DNA from: an uncultured Micrococcales bacterium
Lineage (GTDB): Bacteria > Actinomycetota > Actinomycetes > Actinomycetales > Microbacteriaceae
Assembly: GCA_913062975.1 (NCBI GenBank)
Contig: CAJXZO010000001.1
Span: 1 to 64,000, forward strand
Length of the DNA stretch: 64,000 nucleotides
Direction: 5' to 3'
Shown: positions 56,593 through 64,000 of the stretch, piece after piece
Layout: each line of letters starts with the position of its first letter
Numbering within the stretch: position 1 is the stretch's first letter
Notes under the pieces: model-generated
Databases searched by the model: none
What the model was told of the DNA's origin: nothing
The model's input: the letters and a program-made list of their open reading frames with translations, nothing else
Made by a program: the position numbers and the translations under genes

Positions 56593-57048
56593 ATGAGCCA
56601 AGATGTTGATGATCCAATAAATCTAAAAATCATCGCCCTGCTCAATGAGAATGGGCGAAGAAGTTTTACCGAGATGTCTTCACTTCTAGGAATCAGTGAA
56701 GCCGCAACCAGGCAAAGAGTGAACAAGCTGGTTCAAAGTGAGGTCATTCGTATTGCTGGTATACCCAACCCACTAGCACTTGGCTACGCACGAAAAGCGA
56801 TGATTGGTATTCGGCACAGTGGTGCTGTCACGGAACTGTCGGAGCAACTCAAGTTACTTCCAGAGGTGTCTAAGGCGGTTGTCACAGCGGGCGGGTTCGA
56901 TGTGTTGATTGAGGTCATCTGTGAAGACGATGAGCACCTGGTGAGGCTGATCAATGAAAACATTCGAGCTCTTCCGGGTGTTCAAACAACAGAGACATTT
57001 GTTTATCTGCAAGAGGAAAAACAAATCTATGAGTGGACGGGAAAATGA
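56593..57048 (+). CDS. Lrp/AsnC-family regulator
   Basis: 151 aa. An N-terminal winged helix (about 7-55, DPINLKIIALLNENGRRSFTEMSSLLGISEAATRQRVNKL) and a C-terminal RAM ligand-binding domain (about 70-140). Probably senses an amino acid and may act on ald and gabT nearby (context inference). Its stop overlaps the ogt start as ATGA. Preceded by TATGTT at 56567-56572, a possible -10. Confidence 0.88.
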   Translation: MSQDVDDPINLKIIALLNENGRRSFTEMSSLLGISEAATRQRVNKLVQSEVIRIAGIPNPLALGYARKAMIGIRHSGAVTELSEQLKLLPEVSKAVVTAGGFDVLIEVICEDDEHLVRLINENIRALPGVQTTETFVYLQEEKQIYEWTGK

Positions 57049-57515
57049 CCCATCAACAGAGCTATAAATCCCCAGTTGGTGATCTGATTATCAAAGCGGA
57101 TGACTTTGCAATCACTGAAATTAAGTTTGGGACTTCGCCAATTGAAAACAAAAGCCCGCTAACCGAACGCGCTGTGGCGCAACTGGATGAATATTTCGGC
57201 TCCAGACGTAATGATTTTGATTTACCTCTGATGCCAAAAGGAACAGAATTTCAAAGGGCGGTCTGGGAGGAGCTTATAAAGATTCCCATCTCCAAGACCT
57301 TCAGCTATGTACAGCTTGCTGAGTTGGTTGGAAAACCAAAAGCCGCAAGGGCTATTGGTGGTGCAGTGGGTGCGAACCCAATCGCCATTGTCATCCCCTG
57401 TCACCGAGTGCTGGCATCGGATGGGAAAATAACTGGCTACACCGGTGGTGATGGAATCAAGACCAAGCAGTCACTTCTCAAACTGGAAGGTGCCCTAGTT
57501 GAATCAAGCAGCTGA
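57045..57515 (+). CDS. ogt: Methylated-DNA-protein cysteine methyltransferase
   Basis: Suicide repair enzyme for O6-alkylguanine. 156 aa from ATG 57045 (ATGA overlap with the regulator gene); GTG at 57033 is an alternative. Acceptor Cys in IPCHRVL, and the conserved GAVGANP before it. Overlaps the tag gene by 17 bp, forming an alkylation-repair pair. Confidence 0.94.
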   Translation: MTHQQSYKSPVGDLIIKADDFAITEIKFGTSPIENKSPLTERAVAQLDEYFGSRRNDFDLPLMPKGTEFQRAVWEELIKIPISKTFSYVQLAELVGKPKAARAIGGAVGANPIAIVIPCHRVLASDGKITGYTGGDGIKTKQSLLKLEGALVESSS

Positions 57516-58044
57516 TGGCTTAATCCGTTGCCACTGGTGCTCGCAAGATCCGGTTTACATCGACTATCACGATCAGGAGTGGGGTCGAGAAGTAACGGGA
57601 AATGACCAGCTATTTGAAAAAATTAGCCTGGAGGGTTTCCAGGCTGGTCTGAGTTGGTTGACGATTCTCAAGCGCAGGGAAAACTTTCGAGAAAGTTTTG
57701 AGGGTTTTCAAATCAAAAAAGTTGCCCAGTTTTCTGATTCCTTGGTGGATCAGCTGATGCAGAACTCAGGAATCATCCGAAATCGCAAAAAAATTGAATC
57801 TGTTATCAACAACGCCAGAGTTATAAGAGATTCAGGCATTGACCTATCCGAAATGATTTGGTCTTATAAGCCCGAGGTGGACCCAGATGACCACACTCGA
57901 ACCACCTCGAGTGAATCGATCGCGCTTTCTAAAAAACTAAAATCCATGGCTTTTAGCTTTGTTGGGCCAACCACGATGTATGCGATGATGCAGTCAATTG
58001 GGATGGTCAATGACCACGATCCAAATTGTTTTCTAAAAAACTGA
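57499..58044 (+). CDS. tag: DNA-3-methyladenine glycosylase I
   Basis: Base-excision glycosylase for 3-methyladenine. 181 aa; zinc site residues in CHWCSQDPVYIDYHDQEWG at the N-terminus and CF near the C-terminal end, with LEGFQAGLSW forming the helix-hairpin region. TTG start with AAGGTG six bases upstream, inside ogt. Confidence 0.93.
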   Translation: MNQAADGLIRCHWCSQDPVYIDYHDQEWGREVTGNDQLFEKISLEGFQAGLSWLTILKRRENFRESFEGFQIKKVAQFSDSLVDQLMQNSGIIRNRKKIESVINNARVIRDSGIDLSEMIWSYKPEVDPDDHTRTTSSESIALSKKLKSMAFSFVGPTTMYAMMQSIGMVNDHDPNCFLKN

Positions 58045-58073
58045 AAGGAATCCCTGACTGGAAACATAATCAG
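58042..58073 (+). promoter_or_regulatory. Candidate promoter of the ECF-like sigma gene
   Basis: TGAAAG (58042-58047), 17-bp spacer, CATAAT then CAG (58065-58073). The same bipartite motif with the same spacing occurs before the downstream gene (58551-58582). It overlaps the tag stop codon. Confidence 0.5.
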
Positions 58074-58087
58074 TCCAGGAGGAGCAA

Positions 58088-58564
58088 ATGAACCCTGAGC
58101 AATTTCAATCAGTATTTAGAGAATTTCTAGACCCAGTCTCTAAATTTCTAGCTCGACGAGTTGAACTCGATTCGGTTGAGGACCTAGTCGCTGACGTTTT
58201 TGCCGTGGCGTGGAGCAAAAAAGATCAGATACCAACTGGGTTTGAACTTCCATGGCTTTATAAAACCGCAAGGTACGTGATTGCCAATCACAGAAGAAAA
58301 AATCAAAGTGGAATCAAGTTGCTCCTTGCTCTGAAAGCTCCGGTTTCAGCTCCGAGTGCCGAGGCGATCGCCCTTGCAGAATTTGGCCTTGCTGAGGCCT
58401 GGCAAGGCCTTACAGAAAAACAGCGTGAGCTACTTTCTTTGTCTGCATTTGAGAATTTATCGAGTAAAGAAATAGCCAAGGTCTTAGAAATAAGTCAAAA
58501 CTCAGTGAACATAAGACTGACCAGGGCAAGAAAGAAATTTGCCGAGTTATTGAAAGAAAACTAA
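58088..58564 (+). CDS. ECF-like RNA polymerase sigma factor
   Basis: 158 aa. Region 2 covers about 5-72 (VEDLVADVFAVAWSKKDQIPTGFELPWLYKTARYVIANHRR) and region 4 about 100-152 (GLTEKQRELLSLSAFENLSSKEIAKVLEISQNSVNIRLTRARKKF), with no region 3, as in extracytoplasmic-function sigmas. AGGAGGAG precedes the ATG. The next gene encodes a membrane protein that may be its anti-sigma factor. The target genes are unknown. Confidence 0.88.
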   Translation: MNPEQFQSVFREFLDPVSKFLARRVELDSVEDLVADVFAVAWSKKDQIPTGFELPWLYKTARYVIANHRRKNQSGIKLLLALKAPVSAPSAEAIALAEFGLAEAWQGLTEKQRELLSLSAFENLSSKEIAKVLEISQNSVNIRLTRARKKFAELLKEN

Positions 58565-58582
58565 ACGGGAAAACATAAACAG
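58551..58582 (+). promoter_or_regulatory. Candidate promoter of the sigma-partner gene (leaderless)
   Basis: TGAAAG (58551-58556), 17-bp spacer, CATAAA then CAG (58574-58582). The -10-like hexamer ends six bases before the ATG at 58586, so the mRNA would be leaderless. It overlaps the end of the sigma gene. Confidence 0.5.
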
Positions 58583-58585
58583 ATT

Positions 58586-59845
58586 ATGAACAACGAATTT
58601 GATGACCTAGAGGCTCGACTAAGAAAAGCTGATGTTGAGCAACCCGCATTGGATGATTCGGTTTTGGAGACTGCGACCAAATCAAAAAAGCCAAATCTTC
58701 CAAATCACCGAGCCTATAAATTCGGGCTCACTAGTGTTGCATCTGTGGCTGCTCTCGTCGTTTTAGTAACCGCCCTGCCCCAACCTGGACCAACAATCCA
58801 GCTGGCCTCCTCCAACCTGGTAGCTGACACCTCCGCAGAGGATTCCAGCATTGCTGAGGGTCTTCCCGGCTGGTTTAGCCCCTACGAATACACAGCCTCT
58901 GAGAATCTTTCCGAATCAGGATCTCAAGGTGCTGTATATGAGCTGGCTTTAGAGGGCGACCCAAGATCAAAAATGCGAGACTTCGCTTCTCTCTTTGGTG
59001 AAACAGGTGAGATTCGATTAGAGGAATATTCAACTGATTTTTTCCCAAACTATTCACTTGAAACGGAAGATTCCTACTTCTCGCTTGGCTGGCACGGTTC
59101 TGCAATTATCAATTACTCTTCAAAGAGAAATTGGCTAGCTGATGAGTGCTACCAGCGAGATGAGCAAGAGACTATCGAATCAGTCCCTGAATCCCAGGAA
59201 AACTGTGAACCACTTCCTGTTGCAGAGCTTCCTTCTGAGCAGGAACTGACCGACAAAGCTTTTGAGCTTATTTCAGCCGCTGGCTACCCCGGCACCAGAG
59301 AAAATATTTCCGTCATTCGCTATCAATGGGGCGCTGAGGCATACGCAGCCACATTCATTGACAATCAAGAGACAGCAATTCAGTGGTATGTAGCTTGGGA
59401 TCAAACCGCTCAAATCTCAAGCGTCAGCGGGCATTTAGCCATTCCAGAATACGTAGGAGATTTTGACACCGTTGGTGCCTCCGAAGCAGTTGGCAGAATC
59501 CAAGACGGTTATTGGTTTGGCGTTCCGGCTCCCTCAAATTACGACCGTGGCGTAACCAACTTCGACACACCAGTCTCGAGTGAGCCAATTCCAGATTCAT
59601 TACCTGACGAGATGAGTGGGGGCGAAAGTTCAGCATCCGGGTCGCTACCTAGTGAGCCAATGCCCGAAGATTTTGAAATGGAGGCGATTCAGCTAACCAT
59701 TGAGTCTGCAACGGAGGCAATCCTTCTTATCGAAGATGCCAACGGCAAGGGCTGGTTGGTGCCGGGGTATCTTCTGCAAACCAGTGAGGGTTGGTTTGAA
59801 TCAGTGGTTTCATTGGATCAGGGAGTGATTCAACCGCCAAACTGA
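58586..59845 (+). CDS. Membrane-anchored sigma-factor partner (putative anti-sigma/sensor)
   Basis: 419 aa, not a recognised family. A short acidic cytoplasmic N-terminus (1-44), one membrane helix (about 46-64), and a large exported acidic domain (about 70-419) with two cysteines (in ADECYQRDEQ and QENCEPLPV) that could form a disulfide, plus a Ser/Pro/Glu-rich linker (about 328-365). There is no HxxxCxxC zinc anti-sigma motif. The 21-bp spacing from the sigma gene and shared promoter motif argue for joint function; which signal is sensed is unknown. Confidence 0.72.
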   Translation: MNNEFDDLEARLRKADVEQPALDDSVLETATKSKKPNLPNHRAYKFGLTSVASVAALVVLVTALPQPGPTIQLASSNLVADTSAEDSSIAEGLPGWFSPYEYTASENLSESGSQGAVYELALEGDPRSKMRDFASLFGETGEIRLEEYSTDFFPNYSLETEDSYFSLGWHGSAIINYSSKRNWLADECYQRDEQETIESVPESQENCEPLPVAELPSEQELTDKAFELISAAGYPGTRENISVIRYQWGAEAYAATFIDNQETAIQWYVAWDQTAQISSVSGHLAIPEYVGDFDTVGASEAVGRIQDGYWFGVPAPSNYDRGVTNFDTPVSSEPIPDSLPDEMSGGESSASGSLPSEPMPEDFEMEAIQLTIESATEAILLIEDANGKGWLVPGYLLQTSEGWFESVVSLDQGVIQPPN

Positions 59846-59850
59846 GTTAT

Positions 59851-60570
59851 TTAGTAGCCCTCAGGAACAATCAGAGTCAGAGTGTTATCAATCAACTCGG
59901 CTCTCTGACCGGCTGCTTTGGCGACATCAAAGACTTGATTGATTGAGGTGATAGTTGAATTCGCAGCATGCTTGGCAAAAACACCCTTGGCCTTTTTATT
60001 GAAATGGTTCAAGGGTTTTTTTGAGCCATCTGGGTATTCAACCAAAACCTCTACCACCCAAGCATCAGTTGAGCTAATCGGTGCTAGCTGTTGATAGCTT
60101 TTGGACCTCATGTCCAAAACCCCGTCAAATCCCTCAAAAAAGCCCTCGTGGGCCTGCTGCCAGTGCTTTTTGAGATTGATTTGAGGTAGTTTGCTGTCCC
60201 AGCTGAGTCTGTAATAGGGAATTTGCAATGATGCTGGAATCAAACCAAACATCGATGACTGAATCATCAGCTGATCGGTTTTTGGTGTTCCATCAGCTTT
60301 TAGGGCATCAAACAGCACGCCCGTGTAACGCTCGATTGCGGGCATGGTTGGAGAGCTAAGAATTTCAAGGTTTCGCTGAATATCCGCTAGCTGCTTTGGT
60401 CCAAGTTTCAGGGCCTTGGCGGCCGCATCCGGCTCTGCACACAAATCCAGCAATGCATCGATTACTGGTTGCCGAAACTCAGTCAACGAATCCTTTATTG
60501 GATTTTCATTTAGAGCGGGATGACCGCCACCGAGGTCTTTAGTCTCAGATGGAGGAAGTAAGATCCTCAC
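59851..60570 (-). CDS. yaaA: YaaA family (peroxide-stress) protein
   Basis: 239 aa. Begins MRILLPPSETK, the family hallmark, and has YRLSWDSKLPQINLKKHWQ and a C-terminal KKAKGVFAKH segment. In E. coli YaaA lowers free iron under peroxide stress. Its start shares a base with the atpC stop, so it is an extension of the ATP synthase operon here. Confidence 0.9.
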   Translation of the reverse strand: MRILLPPSETKDLGGGHPALNENPIKDSLTEFRQPVIDALLDLCAEPDAAAKALKLGPKQLADIQRNLEILSSPTMPAIERYTGVLFDALKADGTPKTDQLMIQSSMFGLIPASLQIPYYRLSWDSKLPQINLKKHWQQAHEGFFEGFDGVLDMRSKSYQQLAPISSTDAWVVEVLVEYPDGSKKPLNHFNKKAKGVFAKHAANSTITSINQVFDVAKAAGQRAELIDNTLTLIVPEGY

Positions 60571-60838
60571 TAGCTATCTAGACCACCGTCACGCATCACA
60601 ACTGTCACCTGGTCGTTTTCAATGCTGAGAAAACCACCCAGTTCGGTTGTTGCCTTGACGTCGTTGCCGTCACCGCTAACCTTGATCTCTCCTGCTCCCA
60701 GGATTGCAAGCATTGGCTCGTGACCTGGCATCAAACCAATCTCACCAACGATGGTTTTGGCAACAACCAGCTTCGCATCCCCTGACCAAACTTCATGGTC
60801 GGCGGCTACGATGTTGACCTGCAACTGTTTTTCGCTCA

Positions 60839-60839
<1 letters not shown>
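60570..60839 (-). CDS. atpC: ATP synthase epsilon subunit (short form)
   Basis: 89 aa: only the N-terminal beta-sandwich is present (LQVNIVAADHEVWSG, GEIGLMPGHEPML, GGFLSIENDQVTVV). The C-terminal helical hairpin that inhibits ATP hydrolysis in the roughly 139-aa E. coli form is missing. Short epsilon chains may be normal for this family of bacteria. Shares a base with the atpD stop. Confidence 0.94.
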
Positions 60840-62275
<1,436 letters not shown>

Positions 62276-62286
62276 CTATCTCTTTC

Positions 62287-63192
62287 CTAGTTGTCCTGAT
62301 CGGTATTACCCAGTGCGTCAGCACCACCGACAATTTCCGAAATCTGCTGAGTGATCTCCGCCTGACGAGCTTGGTTGGCAAGTCGGGTGAAATCTTGGAT
62401 TAATTTGTCTGCGTTGTCAGTGGCCGACTTCATGGCCTTCTGCCTAGCAGCATGCTCACTGGCTGCACTTTGTAACATCACATTAAAAATTCTGTTTTCG
62501 ATGTACACCGGCAACAACGCATCCAGAACCTGGTCCACCTCAGGTTCAAACTCATACAGAGGATATAACTCTGCTTCGCTTTCATCTTCGGCTTCTACTA
62601 CCTCCAGTGGCAATAGACGAGTGGTTCTGGGGTCTTGGCTGATCATTGAAACGAAGTGGTTTCCGACCAAAATGATCTCCTCCACTCCCCCTTCTTCATA
62701 ATCAGTCAAAAATGCCTCCGTCAAAGTTGAGGCAAGCTCTTGGGCGGTTTCAAATTCAGGCAGATCGGTTGATCCAATCCACTCTTTTTTGAACTCCCTC
62801 TTACGGAACTTGAAGTAATTAACAGCTTTACGCCCGACCAAGTAATACTCGACTTCCTTGCCCTCTTGCTCCAAAAGAGTGCGAAGCTGCTCCGCTTCTT
62901 TCAAAACGTTAGTGCTAAAAGCACCGGCAAGACCGCGGTCAGAGGTGAAGATAACAACCGCAGTCTTCCTGATTTGTTCAGGCTGAGTGGTTAGTGGGTG
63001 ATCTTCATCACTATAGGTAGCAACCGCACTCACCGCACGGGTGACAGCCTTGGTGTAAGGGGTAGAGGCAGCCACCCGTTGTTGCGCTTTGGCAATCCGC
63101 GAAGCAGAAATCAACTCCATTGCACGAGTGATTTTCTTAGTGGTCTTAGCAGAGCTGATTCTCTGCCTATAGACCCTTAGCTGCGCTCCCAT
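62287..63192 (-). CDS. atpG: ATP synthase gamma subunit
   Basis: Rotor shaft of F1. 301 aa; N-terminal helix [33 protein letters not shown] and a C-terminal helix from about 258, as in all gamma subunits; the central Rossmann-like part has [13 protein letters not shown]. 18 bp after atpA. Confidence 0.97.
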   Translation of the reverse strand: MGAQLRVYRQRISSAKTTKKITRAMELISASRIAKAQQRVAASTPYTKAVTRAVSAVATYSDEDHPLTTQPEQIRKTAVVIFTSDRGLAGAFSTNVLKEAEQLRTLLEQEGKEVEYYLVGRKAVNYFKFRKREFKKEWIGSTDLPEFETAQELASTLTEAFLTDYEEGGVEEIILVGNHFVSMISQDPRTTRLLPLEVVEAEDESEAELYPLYEFEPEVDQVLDALLPVYIENRIFNVMLQSAASEHAARQKAMKSATDNADKLIQDFTRLANQARQAEITQQISEIVGGADALGNTDQDN

Positions 63193-63210
63193 TTAGCTAC
63201 CTCTGAATTC

Positions 63211-64000
63211 CTATTTCTTGCCCTTGACGATTTTTGTCTGGTCCACTTCTTCTTCTTCCATGGCCTTCACAGATTCATTGCCAGCCTGAATCAACGGCTC
63301 ACCAGTGCCCAGCTGGAACATCTTTTTGAAATTAGCTATTTCTTTCTCTAGCTCGTTCACGGTGTCGTCTTCAAGTTTCTCGGTCTCACCAATGGTGGTC
63401 AGCACCTTGGTGTTTCTTTTCAGGTAGTCCAAAAACTCTTGCTCGAAGCGCAACACATCTGGAATTGGAACCTCGTCTAGGTGACCACCGGTACCTGCCC
63501 AAATCGACACCGTCTGGTCCTCAACTGGATATGGGGTGTATTGAGGCTGCTTCAAAAGCTCAGTTAACCTGGCACCCCTGGCCAGCTGCCTACGGCTGGT
63601 TGCATCCAAATCGCTTGCAAACATCGCAAATGCTTCCAGTGATCGATATTGGGCAAGTTCAAGCTTCAAAGTCCCAGAGACCTTCTTGATTCCCTTTACC
63701 TGAGCGGCACCACCAACACGACTAACCGATATACCAACATCAATAGCGGGTCGCTGGTTGGAGTTGAACAAATCGGACTGCAAGAAAATCTGTCCGTCGG
63801 TGATGGAAATCACGTTTGTGGGGATGAAGGCTGAAACGTCATTTGCCTTGGTCTCAATGATTGGCAATCCAGTCATTGAACCACCACCCAGCGAATCGTT
63901 CAATTTCGCGCAACGCTCCAACAGTCTGGAGTGAAGGTAGAAGACATCTCCTGGGAAAGCCTCGCGTCCCGGAGGACGCCTCAAAAGCAATGAAACGGCT
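63211..64000 (-). CDS. atpA: ATP synthase alpha subunit, C-terminal part (partial)
   Basis: About 263 codons of the 3' half; the start and P-loop lie beyond the window. The segment begins [25 protein letters not shown] and includes [11 protein letters not shown] with the conserved arginine that contacts the beta-subunit nucleotide. The last 12 residues are a charged tail. Confidence 0.97.
   Translation of the reverse strand, partial: AVSLLLRRPPGREAFPGDVFYLHSRLLERCAKLNDSLGGGSMTGLPIIETKANDVSAFIPTNVISITDGQIFLQSDLFNSNQRPAIDVGISVSRVGGAAQVKGIKKVSGTLKLELAQYRSLEAFAMFASDLDATSRRQLARGARLTELLKQPQYTPYPVEDQTVSIWAGTGGHLDEVPIPDVLRFEQEFLDYLKRNTKVLTTIGETEKLEDDTVNELEKEIANFKKMFQLGTGEPLIQAGNESVKAMEEEEVDQTKIVKGKK

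Overview
The window looks like a chromosomal segment of a small-genome actinobacterium, most likely Microbacteriaceae, perhaps a planktonic Luna-type lineage such as Rhodoluna or Aquiluna. The reasons are the actinobacterial rRNA leader, a PriA-type HisA, the lexA/LysM divergent pair with actinobacterial SOS boxes, the ftsK-pgsA-cinA-clgR-DUF3046-recA-recX order, a very short ATP synthase epsilon subunit, base composition near half GC (low for the family) and dense packing. Most genes are on the minus strand, many with 1-4 nt start/stop overlaps and GTG or TTG starts. I see no insertion sequence, prophage, CRISPR array or tRNA gene. This is core genome, so the interest lies mainly in regulation and in genes missing from familiar operons.

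Layout (minus strand unless noted). 1-525: 5' end of 16S rRNA with its leader and promoters. 526-8405: tyrS and the arginine cluster argCJBFGH, without argD or argR. 8405-13850: pheST, an rRNA methyltransferase gene, and infC-rpmI-rplT. 14026-18443: a DUF1844 gene (plus), an SseB-like gene, hisCBHA and an SOS-linked LysM gene. 18599-24968: lexA (plus), hflX, a ribosomal-RNA-type methyltransferase (plus), dapF, miaA, miaB, recX. 24946-33594: recA, DUF3046, clgR, cinA, pgsA, ftsK, rnj, dapA, thyX. 33676-39660: thioredoxin/DUF4395 pair (plus), a TPR-like membrane protein, dapB, an M16 peptidase, pnp, rpsO. 39777-52993: DUF805, an orphan membrane protein, ribF with two small membrane proteins, truB, rbfA, infB, nusA, proS, ispG, an M50 protease and dxr; rimP and ylxR are missing around nusA. 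53070-59845: gabT, ald (both plus), an FtsK-like ATPase (minus), then lrp, ogt, tag, an ECF-like sigma factor and its membrane-anchored partner (all plus). 59851-64000: yaaA and atpC-D-G-A, the last cut by the window edge.

Four themes stand out. (1) A 12-bp-stem intrinsic terminator after rplT lies inside the coding sequence of the next gene. (2) infC appears to start at ATC, preceded by a perfect Shine-Dalgarno sequence. (3) At least eleven genes lack a usual Shine-Dalgarno spacing and have a TAnnnT hexamer 6-7 nt before the start codon, which points to widespread leaderless transcription. (4) The sigma factor gene and the downstream membrane protein gene share a bipartite motif (TGAAAG, 17 bp, CATAA[T/A]CAG). 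This makes them the best candidate here for an undescribed signalling pair. All functional calls come from reading motifs and remembered families; no database search was run.
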